DNA of 64,000 bases from Odontesthes bonariensis (Eukaryota; Chordata; Actinopteri; Atheriniformes; Atherinopsidae), in assembly GCF_027942865.1 (NCBI RefSeq), contig NC_134528.1, forward strand, positions 8,303,586 to 8,367,585, given 5' to 3'. The translations under genes and the position numbers were made by a program. This document shows positions 43,201 through 56,482 of this stretch, one piece after another. The notes under the pieces are model-generated. The model made no database searches. It saw nothing but the letters and a program-made list of their open reading frames with translations, and had not been told where the DNA came from. Positions within the stretch are counted from its first letter, which is position 1, and every line of letters begins with the position of its first letter.

Positions 43201-46200
43201 CAAACTGCACAAAGTGATTATGTCTTCCCTATGTTTCCACTGAGCAGTGCTAGTTAACACAAAGTGTCACTCGTTAACTTATCAATGATAGGTTTTGAGC
43301 CTATCATTGATAGCTACCCTTTACAACCTATTCCTGTTTTTTTCATGGAACGTTTAAGTCTTTTTGGGGTCAAATGTGGAACTGGACTGCATCGTTTTCT
43401 CTTATAATAACCACATCAATCAGCAAAGCGGGTTGACATTTCTGAATTAAGTAGACGGTAATGATTCATCAGATTTTTTTGTCTTCTACTGTTAACCAGC
43501 AAACAACTCGAGATAATCATTGTAGGATTAAATATCAGTGGAGTCCAGAATCTGTGGTATAACTGATTTCAGAAAATGGTCACAAAAGTACAAAACAGAG
43601 CGAGCTTCCTCAACGTATTTTGATAATGGACACCGGTGCATTTTTATGCACTCTGTGGTTAATTAAGTCAGCAATTACTTTGGTTTAGATATGGATAGTA
43701 CCATAAAGGCTGTTTTCATGCATCCTTTCTGAAACATTACATGACACAGGCTGAATCATCCTCCGCATCTTACAGGTTTTAAACTGTGTACAAGTCTGAA
43801 GAGGAAACATGTCAAAAGGTTTGACTTCATTGGAGTCTAAACAACAAGTTGATGATCTCGTCTCACAGCTGCCTCAGTTTGTCATGAGAGCCACATGGAA
43901 GTTACAGTAGTTTGTGGTTTAAATGTTTTGATTCACAGTCCATGTTGGTTTTAATTTGAGACTGTGAAGGTTCACAATTTCTTTTTTTTTATATAATTAG
44001 ACGCTAAACAATTTTCTACAGGGAATTTGTTTTGTACATATGTAAATTAGTGTGTAGAAAAAAGGGTATCTGGTTCTGAATTTTGCCAGCCTGCCAGTGC
44101 AACTCTAATCTCTGTTATATCTGTAATTAGTTAACAGTCTTAACATCTGTCCCTGTCTGGCTCTTTCAGAGAGGCCCAGTTTATATTGCACTATTTATAT
44201 CCCGTCCAGGTCAAAAATTAGAGCAGTTAATGTCTCATGATTTCTTTTTTTTTTTTTTTTTTCAAAATTATCTGCATGTCTTACACATATTTTGGCTGTG
44301 TTTTTTGTTGTTTTCTTCCATCTTTAGTTGCTTTAGATGTCAAAGAAGTAGAGAAGCATCTTTTTTTTTTTTTTTCTCATTTTATAAAATTTACCTTGCA
44401 GCATCCAGGTTGAAACCCTAACCCTCCAAACTGATTTAAACAAGAACATAAGTATCACGATACTTTGTGTTTTTAAGGTCAGATCGAGTACAGCACATAC
44501 TGAAAGTCGGTTTAGTCAAATATTTGACTCTATAGTGAGAGGAATACGCAGTTTCCACACTGAAGATTACCACAACTATTCACATAAAAGCCTTTTATTT
44601 AAAGTTTTACGAAGAATCTTCATATGTGGTGGATCTTCTCTCAAGTCTGTCCTCATGTACAAAGGTTACTTGTGTAAGTCTTAACTGCATTTCCGATGTC
44701 TTACTTTGAACATACTGTGTGATACTGCGTAGAAGTTTTAGCCATTCTGAGTAAAGTGATGATGTTTGGGGAAAAATGTTGTGAATGATTTCTATTCAAT
44801 ATCAAACCAAATCCATATTTGGTGCAAGCACCCTTTGCCTCAGTTCTAATGCGATTTAGGCTGAAAAATGTAATGAAAACTAGTGCAGTGCAGATAAAAA
44901 CAGGATGCAGTGACAATATAATTACAATAACATGTGAAACATGTAAATCCAAAACTGTCCAAAAAGTTAGGACAGGGTTATTGGCTGCTGAACTATCACC
45001 TTCTTTAATTTATTTGGAAACTAAGGAGAACGTTTGCTGTAGTTTTGAAAATGAAAAGTTTTCTTGCTTCAAATAGAATTTCATCTGCTCGACAGTTTTG
45101 ACACAATAAAGGCTTTTCATTTGTGTGAGGTCTGGACTGCAGGCAGGCCAGTTTTGCCCTCAGAGCCTTGCTGTTGTAATGCAGAATATGGTCTGGCATT
45201 ATTTTTGCTGAAATAATTCAGGCCGTCCCTGAAAAAGACGTCTGGATGGCATCACGTGTTGCTCCAAAATCTGTGTGTATCATTTAGCAGTGATACACGG
45301 ATATGTAAGTTACTCGTGTCATGCGTGATACTCAGCTGCTGTCTGAACAACGCACTGTCTACGGCCTCCAAATATAATTTAGACCAGGTTTTTACTTCAC
45401 CTCAGTCCATCTTATATCACCCAAAAGAAGGTTTCAGCCTCGCCCATGGGAGGGATTTTTACAAATTAATGTCAAATCCACAAAATCTTTGCAATTCTAT
45501 ATCGATAATTAGTTGCCAAGGTCTCTAACAAAATGGCAAACCCTTGATTTAACTTCTGAAATGATTTGGCTTCTTGCTACCCTGCACTAACTTCTTTCTT
45601 CTCTTTTTTTCAAAAGAGGAAAAAGCAGTAGAATATGTGCGTTTCAAGATGTGATCTGTTTTCTTCCTCGTATGTTCAGTTAAAAATATCTTGAATGATT
45701 TGCAATCATTTGTGATTATGCAATGCCCCCAGTTGTAAACTTTGTTGTATTCTCTAAGATCAGGGAATAAATAGGACAATAAAAACGAATCGAATCATCT
45801 GAGATGCCTAAAACCTTCTGCACAGTCCTGTATAAACATGAATAATATAAGCACTTTTACAGTTTAGTTTTTTTTTTTTTTTACAGTACACCACTGTGCA
45901 ACTCTTCTTCTGTTTGTTTGTGTGTTCAGCTCCGCTTTAACATCAGCCTTGGATGAAAAAACAGAAATTATTAATGTTTTCTCCTTGAGGGGTGTCTGTG
46001 CCCGTCCTGCTGCTGCCACATAGTCCTGTCAGAAGTCTGTAATGTGATCTGCAGCGCTCTTATGTGAGATTTAGACCATGCCACAGCACCTACCTACAGC
46101 CTCGCCTGATGGCACGCTCATATTTACAGGACAGTGCCTTCCTTTTGTTTACATTTCTACTGAAGGAAAAGCTACACGGGGAGTTTTACAGGTACACCCA

Positions 46201-48539
46201 CTATCGGTATTGGTTGTATATATATATATTTGTTTGTATGTTTTCCTTCTGTATTGTATGTTTATATCTTTTTGTTATTGTAAAACATGTAACTATATTG
46301 TTAGAATAAAACATTTCTTTAGGTTAATGTTGGCTGCGTGCTCATGTTGTCACGAACCACAGAAGACTGATGCCCTCTGGTGGTTTAAAGGTTAAAAGGC
46401 CAAACTGTTGACATCAGAGCCACGGTTCTGTTGCATGTTTTCTTTTCAAGCCTGGAATTAGACCCTTAAAGTGTAACTTTTTAATCAGTCTATTAACAGA
46501 GGTTTAATTCAAACTATCATAAACCATGAAGTAAAACTTGTAGGTTATTTTCAATATTAGTTTGAGTGTTTTCATGTATTGTAGCAGATTGCTTCACTGC
46601 ACATTATGCCTTGCCCAGCACTGACCTGGGTTACTGAAAGAGATGTGTGTTCAGCTACAGAGCAGTTTTACAAAAGTGTCTGATGCTTTGAGTTTTTTCT
46701 GATTTTCACCAGACGGTTATGTCCAGAGAACAGAAAACAAAATTCATGCTGGCAGCCAGAGTATTTACAGGAAAGAGTTAATCTGCACTCCATACAAACA
46801 TCTTCAGAAACCAGTGATGTCTGCCGAAATGCCCTTGAGTCTTTGGTAACTTCCTGCACCATTTATTGTAAGACAAAGAGTAGCAGCAAACACTCACGTT
46901 TGAGAAGCCAAAATCATCTTTTTTAAATATGTATTTATCTTCTTTTTATTAAAAAAGAATGGTTCCTGATTGATATTATGTTTTCAGTCAAGCTCCACAA
47001 GTAACAGCTTCCAACTGAGAGTGTGAGACTGTTGCTTATTAAAAGGTCTCAAGAGAAATTAATTCACACCCAATGCTATGGCCACCTCTGATTATTTTTT
47101 TTTAGGGACTTACGGTACATCTGTTTGGTGGAGGCAGCTGCTTATCTCTCATTCAAGCATTGTAAAGACCTTTAAAGCATACAAACACTAAGCTGGTGCT
47201 GCAGAGCATATCAGCTTTGAAACTTAGGGAAATGTGATCAGCTTGACTGACTCGAGACCTTCACTCTTAACTGCCGGTGAATGTGGCGTAACAAGAGTAA
47301 GAGTCTTCAGCCATATGTGAGGCAGTTTTGAGCTGTACCGAAGCACATGCTGATGTATAAGAAAAGTTTTCCATGGTCACTGTTTTGTGTATGTTAGTGT
47401 GTCGAAAAGCTTTCCTTTGCTCATTTGCTCAAAAGGGAGATTACAGACAAGCCTGATGAGAGTTTGACTTGTACTTTTCCTTAAAGGGAAGCATTCAATA
47501 AAAGGTATAAGGGACCTATAATAGCTCAAGATGTTTGCCCTGATGACCAAATTAATACAATAAAATAGAATTTTGAGCTAATAATTTTAGGAGGAGTCTT
47601 TATGTTTCCCTGAAATTAGCATTGCACACCTAAAAGAGTTTTGAATACATTTTAGCCCCATCTAACCCAATTTTGTCCAGGGACTTCTCACTTCTCAACT
47701 TTGCTGTCAGCTGTGGTTGATTAGATTAAAACATACAAAACAAGATAGTTTGGCATCACTGCCTTATGCAAAACAGGGAATATAAAACTTTACCTTCTCC
47801 CAACTTCTGTGGCAATAATAAGTTTTGTATCTATAGCACGTTTTCTTGTGAGATTGGGGTGTTATGCTTTAATTTATCATAAGATGGAGGGTGTGGCCAG
47901 TTGTTGTTGCAGGAAGAATGCTAACAAATCTAATCTCTAGAGTCTCTTCACAGGTTTTTCATTTTTACCTATATCCTGTGTGAAGAATCCATCCTGTGAA
48001 GTTTCTCCTCCACATTGTTATAAACCATGATTGAAGAATGTCTTTGGAGATGGAAATGTAAGTGTGTTGCTCTGTTGTTTGGAGACTACTCAATGGATAG
48101 TCATTGAAATTTCTCAGAAATTCTTGGTCCCTAGAGAAATAATCCTACCGAACAAATGCCTTAGCTACATGAACACATCCACCATCTTGTGACAAATTAA
48201 GGCTTAACACAGTTCCCATTCCAAAGAAATTCAGAAAAATCCACACAATAAGATAGTAATTCAATGAATTTGCCTAATTTCTCAAGTGGTGACTTAATTT
48301 TTTCAGTTGGCAAAGGTAGCAAAGACATCATGTTCAGATTCCCCTAGATAAAAAAAAAATATTCAGCTTGAAATCTGAATGAAGGACATATTATTATTTT
48401 AGCAGATGCTTTAATCCCAAGCAATTTAGCAGCAAGAAAGATGGTGAGGGCCAGTTTGGTTCTGAGTATCTTTCCTAAAGATGCTTTGACAAGTAGACCG
48501 GGGAACTAGGCTGGGGAATCAAACCAGTGACAATTAGTT
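43201..48539 (+). other. scn4a 3'UTR and intergenic DNA
   Basis: The 3'UTR of scn4a starts here; several AATAAA signals occur (for example near 45,100, 45,777 and 46,305) and I cannot tell which is used. A repeat copy lies at 44,930-45,440. I see no other gene. Confidence 0.5.
44930..45440 (-). repeat. Non-coding DNA repeat family, minus-strand partial copy
   Basis: AAAAGTTAGGACAGGG (near 44,960) and GGCCGTCCCTGAAAAAGACG (near 45,220) are the reverse of motifs of a common fish repeat family. The family's plus-strand copy is at 48,850-49,900. Confidence 0.5.
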
Positions 48540-48812
48540 TGGAAGACGACCACTGTACTCCCTGATACTGTAAGGACTTTTAAATCCAGGTTAAAAACAT
48601 TTCTCTTTCGGTGTGCTTATGGTTGAGTTTACATCTTTCTTTTTCCCCTCTTCTTTGATTGCTTTTAACTGTGTTTTTCATTTTTATTCTTTTTTTTTCT
48701 CTCTTTAAATTGCTGCTTTATGCTGTTCTTTTAAATGCCTTGTCTTTATGTAAAGCACATTGAGTTGCCTGTGGTATGAAATGCGCTATATAAATAAAGA
48801 TACCTTGCCCTG
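48540..48812 (+). repeat. LINE 3' tail
   Basis: A T-rich stretch is followed by ATGTAAAGCACATTGAGTTG and GCGCTATATAAATAAAG, the typical 3' end of a fish LINE. No reverse transcriptase frame is left. Confidence 0.6.
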
Positions 48813-48849
48813 ATATACAGCCGCCCATGACTTTGAGCAACAAGCATAT

Positions 48850-49900
48850 TACAGCCCCAATTCCAAAAGCTGTCTAAACTGAAAATAAGAAAAGAATGCA
48901 ATAAGTTGCAGATTTCACTAACCAACATCGTTTTCACAATGGAACAAAGAAAACATGTCAAATGTTGAAAGTAAGTCGTTTTATTATTTTTTTAAAAGAT
49001 AATATTTTTTCAAATCGAATTTGATTTGATGGCAGAAACTCGTGTCAGACGGGGGCAACAAAAGGCTGGAAAACAGCTGGAGGAACATGGCACAACTAAC
49101 TAGGTTAATTGGAAGCAGGACAGTAAGACGACTGGGAGTAAAAAGAGCACCTTAGGGAGGCAGAGTCTCTCAGAAGTAATGATCAGTCAAAGGTCATATA
49201 AAATGTACCGAGGCAAAGTGGGAATCTTTTTTAATTCTTTTTGGAAACCATGGATGCAGCATCCACTAGACTAAAGAGGAGAGGGACCGTTCATCTTGTT
49301 ATCAGCACAGTTCAAAAGCCTGTATCTCAGATAATATTGGGCTGCATGTGTGTCTATGAAACTGGTAACTTGCACATCTTCAAAGGCTCCAGCAATCCTG
49401 AAAGATATATACAGGTTTAGAGCAGCATCTGCTCCCATCCAGATGGTCTTTCATACTGAAGCAAGACAATCCTAAACCTCATACTGTATCTCTTTCAAAC
49501 TGGAAGAGTCCAGGTGCTTGACTGACCTGCCTGCAGTCCAGACGTTTCTCCAACTGAAATCATTTGGTGCATCACGAAACACAAAGTACAACAAAGAAGA
49601 TCCAGGATTGTTGGGCAGCTAGATATCCTAAATCAGACAAGAATGGGACATCATTCCTCTCCCAAAGGTCCAACAGCTGCTCTCCTCAGTTCCCAGATGT
49701 TTACAGACTGTTGTTAAAAGAAGAGCGGATGATACACAACGGGAAGCATGGCATTAAGTTCAAGATCAGGTTTTTTTTTTTTTAATTGAATACTAAAATA
49801 TGATTCTTTAAGTTTTCTATGTTCTATTGTGAACTGATTCTTGGTCTATGAGATTTACTTATCCCTGCATTCACATTTTACACAACTTTCTACCTTTTTT
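48850..49900 (+). repeat. Non-autonomous DNA repeat, nearly full-length
   Basis: It starts CAGCCCCAATTCCAAAAGC. It continues with text of a repeat family widespread in fish: CAGCATCTGCTCCCATCCAG, CCTGCCTGCAGTCCAGACG, GACAAGAATGGGACATCATT, then CTATGTTCTATTGTGAAC near the end. The 73-codon frame at 49,564 is part of it and has no recognisable function. Confidence 0.55.
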
Positions 49901-50350
49901 TTTAATTGTAAACATAAATGGCACTCCTTTGAAACTGAAACCTTTATGAAGTAAAACTCTTGTATTTAACAGTTTCGCTAACAAAGACTGTCAAATGAAA
50001 CCAAGCCCTTGAACTGTCAATAATTTCACGTCACGTCAACATTTGTGTTAAGGTAGCCTTCAAAAGTGATTCACTCACAGAATCACATCGTTGTTTCCCT
50101 CGTACCTAAAAGATAGATTGTGTTGGTTGAGTTTTTAATGTTGAAAGCGTGGGTTGTTCAAAGTTATTTTGGTTCAACTGGTTCACAGCCCTCTTCCCCT
50201 TATTTGCCTGCACTTAAAGCAAGCATTTCCAGACAGACTGCACACCCACTGGTGCTTCTTCTCCGTGTTCACAACATTTTGGAGTCTGCAGAGAGATTTC
50301 GACACACTTGTGTTGTCAGCATTTGAAACATTTTTCTTTTGCATGACATC

Positions 50351-53300
50351 ATGCGCTGGATTCTAGCTGGATGCTGCGGGCTTGCATTGATCGGTCTGTC
50401 AGGTAAATGTTAACTTTTGCACTGTGATCAATTTCATTTGTGACTGAAAAACAAAAATGATGCCGACACTTACAGCACTGGTTAGGTATGTTAACATTTT
50501 TAATACTAGGAAAGCTAGTGCATAGCAAGGCTACAGTTTGGTTCTGGACAGAAAATAGAATCAATAGTGCTGTAAAAGCTTTTAATTATATTTTTTTCTT
50601 ATTTCTGTTAAACCACAGCAACACTGCATGCAAGTGTTTTGCATGTTATTTTTGACTCCACAGAACCATTACTTCCTGGCCATCTGGGGGAAAAGAGGAA
50701 GTTCTCCTCTGACACAAAGACTATCATGCCATTGTCATGTTGATTAACTAATGTCTTCTTTATTTCTAATATTCGCTCAACCAAATTACATTGATTTGAT
50801 GAGCTCACTTACTTTGTTTACAATCAACAACTTTTCCAAAAAGCATTGCTTAAAAATCATTGATATCAGATGTTAATTTTTAGCCCAGATGTGCCATCAA
50901 CTCCACAACCACAAATCTAATGTGACTTTATGCAGCTTTAGGTTGAAATAACCAAAATAAATAACTAATCAGTCACACCATCCTCTTATATGTGGATAAT
51001 TTTACTACATGGATCATTTAAAATGCAAGAAAATACTGAATAAAATCCCCATGGTCTATTGCAATGTCTCCAAATGAATCCAGAGATACTCAAATATCTT
51101 TAAAATGAACCTACACATAAATAAGCAGACCTGTTCGGGGTGTACCCTGCCTTTCACCCACTGACAGCTGTTATGGGCTTCAGGCTTTCCGCGACCCTGA
51201 CTTGCTTTAAGCGGGTATAGAAGATGGATGGATGGATAGACAAATAAGCAGGAAATCTCTACATTTAACCCATTAGTAACTAAGGCTTTGATTAAAAAGC
51301 CCTTTTTTAAAAAAAACAACAACAAGGCTTTTCTGCTAAGCTTACAACTGTCCACTTAAACCTTTAACTCCTCAGTCTCTTTAGGTACTAGAAATTAAAT
51401 GCAAACAACTTCTGAGGTTAAACCTTCAGCTTTTATTGTAAATTATTGACTATGCTCTCATGTTTGTCAATTAAGTTTTTCAAATATACTTCAAACTTCA
51501 TATCAGCCATCAAAGGCATATATTGCATCCGGTCTGAATGGGGGTAATACCCCTGTAAATGATTACCAAGTACCTTCCTGAGTACAAAAATGATTGTGGT
51601 TTCATTCCTTTGCAAATCTAATAAATCTAGCTATTGGCCAAACTGTTTTTTTTGTTTTTTTCTTTATATCTTATAGAGTAAATTATCAGTTGATTGGTGA
51701 AAATGTTTGACAAATCAATTAATTGGTAAGGTAATCATTAGCGTAGAACAGTTTTAACACACCATCATAAGTGAACGTATTCTTATTTTGTTAATGTAAC
51801 AAATCATTTGTAATAGCGCCGTTATTCTGTCATCAGTTCTGTGAGCTGCAGGTGTTTGATTTGTTTAATTGTTTTGAGACTTATAGACTCAATGATTTAG
51901 AGAGTCGTTTTAGTCATCAATATGAAGTCAAAGTCAGTATCATGCTGGAGGTCTGCATATATTCTTTGTACCAAAAGCTTCTGTTGTAGCAATCTCTTAA
52001 TTTCTTTTATCTGCTCAGTCACCCTGCAGATCAGCCAGAAGCCCCGGTTCTATGGTGGGAGAACTAGCCAATCTCTGAGCATTTACTGTCTGTTCTCAAG
52101 GCACGACATGCCAAGCGCTGTGCACACTCGGAATTCCACTGCTGTGTGGTACAAGGCCGATAAGTACGATGGGGAAAAGGAAAGGATACATGAGCATGAA
52201 GGGGTTTTATTTCGCAAATGGAATGTTATCCAAAATGGCTTCATTCACTTCACCAATGTTCAAATTGAGGACAGTGGAGTGTACTTTTGTCAAGTAAATG
52301 GAACATATGGACCTGGAACTGAAGTGCTTGCAGTCAGTAAGTGTAGAAGAGAACTAACGTATTTAAACCAACAGATGAAGTATAATTTCCTAACAGGTCA
52401 TTTAATTCTCACAGATGTTTCTGTTCTAACAACTTTGAGTGCATTTTCCCCCCTCATAGAACGGCGTGATGTTTCCCAGGCAGCGTACAGGTCCAAGATG
52501 AAGGATGGTCTCATTGTCATCCAGGGCCTGCTGTTGGCTGCCTGTATTGCTGCTATACTGCTACGCAAACAAAAACTGGTGAGTCGTAGTATGAACAAAC
52601 CCCTCAAATGAATCTCTACCAGACTATCCTGGTGCCTATTTTTTAGTATATTAAGCTCTTTTGGAACAGATCAGAAAGAAAATTAAACAAAATACATAAA
52701 GATGTGTTGATAGGTTTCAACTAAAGTATAGGTCTTCCAGCATTTTACAAGCAGTTAATGTGAAATGTTTTGTTTTCTGCTTTATCAGTTCATTTTTTAA
52801 AAGGTTCGCAAAGCTGAAGGAAACAGCTTTGCTTTTTTTATCTATTCAAACTAGCTGCTCTAAAACCAGAAGCCACTCGATTTGCAGATTTGTGAAGCAA
52901 AGAAAGGCAGCAAAGCTTCTAATTTGAAAGGATATTGACTGAATGGTTTTTCTTTATTAATATCGAGCGATTCGTCAAATATCAGTTGTTGTGAATTTAG
53001 AGTTTCAGTGGATAAACAAATTGTGTAATCACCGCCAGACACTCAAATGTAGGCCAATAACTCAAAACAAAAAGCATCTCTTTAAGTGAACTTGAGCACT
53101 TCTTCTCAAAAGCTCAATGTTGAAAACTACTTGTCTTTTGATTGAACACATTTGAGATATAACCAAGCAAAGGCGTCTTGTGTTGGAGTTTGATTCATTC
53201 CAGATTTTGAGACCAAGACTCTGAATTTTATGGTAAATTTAGAGTAGGCCTATACAGTATTAAGTTCCTATGATAAGTTATCACTCTCATCGGTCCCTTT

Positions 53301-55770
53301 TGGGTGCAGGAGCTTCTTCATAGCTACAGTAAAGAATATGAAGAAACATCACATTATGCTGCATGCTGGGTCAGGAGCGCCATCTTGTTGCCTGTGCCTG
53401 CTACAGTGGTAACAATTTGTTCTGTTAAAACATTCAAAAGAAGAAGGAACCTTAGTTTTGAATTAAACCGTATAAAGACAAACCAAGGAGTATAAAGGAC
53501 ACAGATCCATAAACAGGGATGAATTATTGAGCTTAATGCACCTTTTGGAAGGATTAGATACACTTAATGTAGGTTTAAAAACTAAAAATCTTAAATTGGG
53601 GTTGTGCCAAAATCTCATCATGTACAGTCTGATGCCTTTTTCTCACCCCTGATTATCAAACCAAGCAAATGAGAAACATTGAGCTGTGTGTTTAAGACAT
53701 AAGCAAAGAGTTTAACCAGACCTTGATAAAAACAACAAAAACTTTGCTTATTTTGAAAAGATGAATGAAATCTGGTTACGCCAAGTACAAACAGTTGAAG
53801 TTAGTCTCGCAGTGAGTGTGGAAAGACAGTTATTGTGCAGGGTCCCTGCACAGAGAACACATCCTAAATCCAAACACGATCCTTTCGTTATGGCATATTA
53901 ACAAAAAATGATGCCCCAGTTACACAAAAAATCAACATGACATCAACTTCACATTCTTTATAACAGTTGGAACAAGTTCCCCCTATTTTTGTTCCCTCCT
54001 CACAGGAACCAGGGGCTAGCATGACTATTTTTCATCCTTAGCTCCTTCCTTGGAGTATGTTATGTTATTTTTTTTAGCCCTTTCCTATATCTATCCTGAA
54101 TAGCATGGCTTATAAAATGGATATTAAATGTAATAATTATGTAATGATTACACATTGGCAGCTTCACAAGGACAATTTATTAGTTCAAGCTCATTTATAT
54201 TTCTTTGGCATTTAACTCCAACAGCGTTCAGTAACGTAGCCCAACTTGCTATTTTGCTCGACTTTAAACCTATTTAGACAGATTGAGAAGCTCACATCGT
54301 ATCTGTATGACATACTAATAGAGTGCCAGTGGTCATTATTCACCATAATAGCTAGTAATGAAAACAATGGCACTTATGAGTAATTTCCTGATACAACAAT
54401 TAGCCCACAAGGTTTCCCAGAGCATAACTTAACAAACTTTTTTGTTCATTTCATTTCATTTAATTTCAAAGAGTTTCTACCCTTTTCCTCTGACATCTGT
54501 TTATCTGTTCGCTAAAGGGATTTACCACTGTAATAAGTGTTTTAATTACCTCAAATCATGCTTTTGTTTTCTATTTTTGAGTTGTTAGTTGATATATCAA
54601 ACTTGTCGTGACGTTTCCAACAGTTACTTAATATTTCAAGTGTTCATCAATATGACCTGAACTTGTCTTTCTTCCTTTCAATCAGATGGAAAAGAGGGAC
54701 AGCGAATATGAAGAGCCTGAAACCGACCACATCTATGAGGTTTGTTCATTCTTTTCTACTTCATCCCCAAAGACATGGCCATTACCTTTAATTGCAGAGA
54801 TCCCGTTTTGGGGTTATGTCACACCTCATCACAGCAGTGTGTTTTTACATAAAAAGTACAAGTGCAAGACAGACAGTCAGACAACAGGACACACCAGTCA
54901 CCTTGCACCACTGACCTGCTAACCACAACAGTATCTACAACTTCTGTCAGAGCTGCTGTCAGGTTTATCATTGTATGAGCATGAGCTTTGTTTGCTTTTT
55001 TTTGCAATGATATTTTATAATAACGCTGGAAAGTAGAGTTTGTGGGTTGAGAATTAGATTTTATCATCATTGTCTTGTAAAAAATCATTTTTAAAGGAAA
55101 GAAGAAACAGAGTAAACGCAGAGAAGAATACAGAATATGAAAGATGTGAAAACGCGTATTGTTTGGTGAACTTAAAGTCCAACTTCTGGGAAAATGTAAA
55201 TAAAATGTGGCAGTTTTTTTTTACATGGAGTACATTGATGTTTTAGTTCAAAACTGCAGCCTAACTTGAACTCCTTTGTTTGTTCACATTAAAACGTTGA
55301 CAGTGTATCCTATTTAAAATGTTCATAACGCTGCAGAGAATGAGACCTTGCAGTTTTGACTTGTACACACAAAGAGGAGAATACATAGAAACGATAAAGA
55401 AAAGATCTCAGCCTCTTCTGACAAAAATATTCATTTCTGGTTAAAACATCAGAGCCAAATTATGCAAATGTTGTGGCGTACAGTTGCTGTAAATATCAAC
55501 CATTCTGTTGTGGCATTTAACAGTTGCACTTTTTCGTCTTTGAGTCATATCAAATATGCAAATAAAACTGCAGCTAAATCCCCAAACATAGGCAGTATGT
55601 TAATGGGTTTTTTTCAGCTCCAATGGAAATTACCCATTTACATTTAAAGAGAATTAAACTGAATTTTGTGCATTTCTCAGGGCTTGGCGATTGAGACATG
55701 TGAAGGAGGTTTGTATGAGGACCTCTCTGCGTACGCTCGGACTGAAGGAACCGAGGCCCCATGGGAATAA
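50351..55770 (+). CDS. cd79b: CD79B, Ig-beta chain of the B-cell receptor
   Basis: CD79B pairs with CD79A to carry signals from membrane immunoglobulin in B cells. Exons 50351-50402, 52019-52336, 52460-52578, 54686-54739 and 55681-55770 give 211 codons with the stop, all GT-AG and in phase. Exon 1 is a signal peptide. Exon 2 is one Ig domain: Cys in SIYCLF, Trp in AVWYKA, and DSGVYFC. Exon 3 has the transmembrane helix (KDGLIVIQGLLLAACIAAIL), with the KDG and IQ also found in the human helix. Exons 4-5 carry the ITAM: IYEGL ... LYEDL. The spacer between the two YxxL units is nine residues, against seven in human. Its place between scn4a and a type I interferon supports the identity. Confidence 0.95.
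51130..51240 (-). repeat. LINE-type 3' tail, minus strand, in cd79b intron 1
   Basis: Its reverse complement reads CATCTTCTATACCCGCTTAA, GGGTCGCGG, and GGCAGGGTACACCC, the same family as at 22,950-23,130. The right end has a short GGAT repeat (GATGGATGGATGGATA). Confidence 0.6.
55462..55563 (+). promoter_or_regulatory. Pair of octamer motifs in cd79b intron 4
   Basis: ATGCAAAT occurs exactly at 55,462-55,469 and 55,556-55,563. This is the Oct-1/Oct-2 octamer used by many B-cell genes. Two copies within 100 bases of a B-cell gene's intron suggest an intronic enhancer, but the motif also occurs by chance in AT-rich DNA (another copy is near 9,413). Confidence 0.35.
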
Positions 55771-56200
55771 GACTGACACCATATTCAGCTGAAAAAGTAC
55801 TGATTACACGCTGTTTATTATAAGTTGTATTGTAAAAATCACAGTTTGGGTCATTAATTTGCCCTCTTAGATGTAGTAATGCACCTTTTTGTCCAGAAAT
55901 CATGCACAGTTTTCAATTTCCGTGTAAAAGCAAGCTTATTCCTGTAATGCTTTAATATTGACTTCTGTTTGTGCTGATTTTAAGCTATTGAGTGACACTT
56001 GTTCCTCAATTCAGACCTGAAAGCTAACGTATCAGGTGTTATTTTTGGTGCTTCATTTGTTTTTGTGTAAATTATGCTGTGTGCGATTTTGTAATTATGT
56101 TCCCAGCTTAGCAATTCAACATCTGCTTTATAACCGCAGAAGGTATTAACAATGAAGATTAAACAAAACTTACTGGTTCCTATTGTTTGCTGACATTTCA

Positions 56201-56206
56201 AATAAA
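56201..56206 (+). terminator. Poly(A) signal of cd79b
   Basis: AATAAA lies 430 bases past the cd79b stop; another follows near 56,232. The next gene is convergent, so the 3' ends of the two genes meet at about 56,210-56,290. Confidence 0.55.
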
Positions 56207-56349
56207 AACATGTTTGTCATTTCTTAATGTAACAATAAACAGAATTCAGTTTGCTTCAGAAAGTCATTTTAATTAAAGAAAAACATGTTGAAAAAAAGTA
56301 TCTTCTCTCACAGAATGAACATCTCTATGAACTTGTTATCATGATACTT

Positions 56350-56460
56350 ATCTAAAAAAATACATGGTCAATAAATATATAAATAAATAGATAAAAAAAG
56401 AAACAAATAAATAAATAGATAAATACAGAAACAAATAAATATATAGATAAATAAATATGC
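56350..56460 (-). promoter_or_regulatory. AU-rich element in the interferon 3'UTR
   Basis: On the minus strand, just after the interferon stop at 56,483, many overlapping ATTTA pentamers occur (TATTTATTTATC, ATATATTTATTTG, CTATTTATTTATTTG). Class II AU-rich elements of this form make cytokine mRNAs short-lived. On the plus strand the same bases look like an (AAAT)n microsatellite. Confidence 0.65.
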
Positions 56461-56482
56461 AGGTGCATGTGACTGACAGAGT

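Noticed and set aside
50120-50366. Plus-strand frames just before cd79b
   Set aside because: They overlap the cd79b promoter and signal-peptide exon in other frames and have no motif.
56380-56460. CRISPR-like or satellite array
   Set aside because: It is a simple AAAT-type run without spacers; its value is as the AU-rich element of the interferon mRNA.
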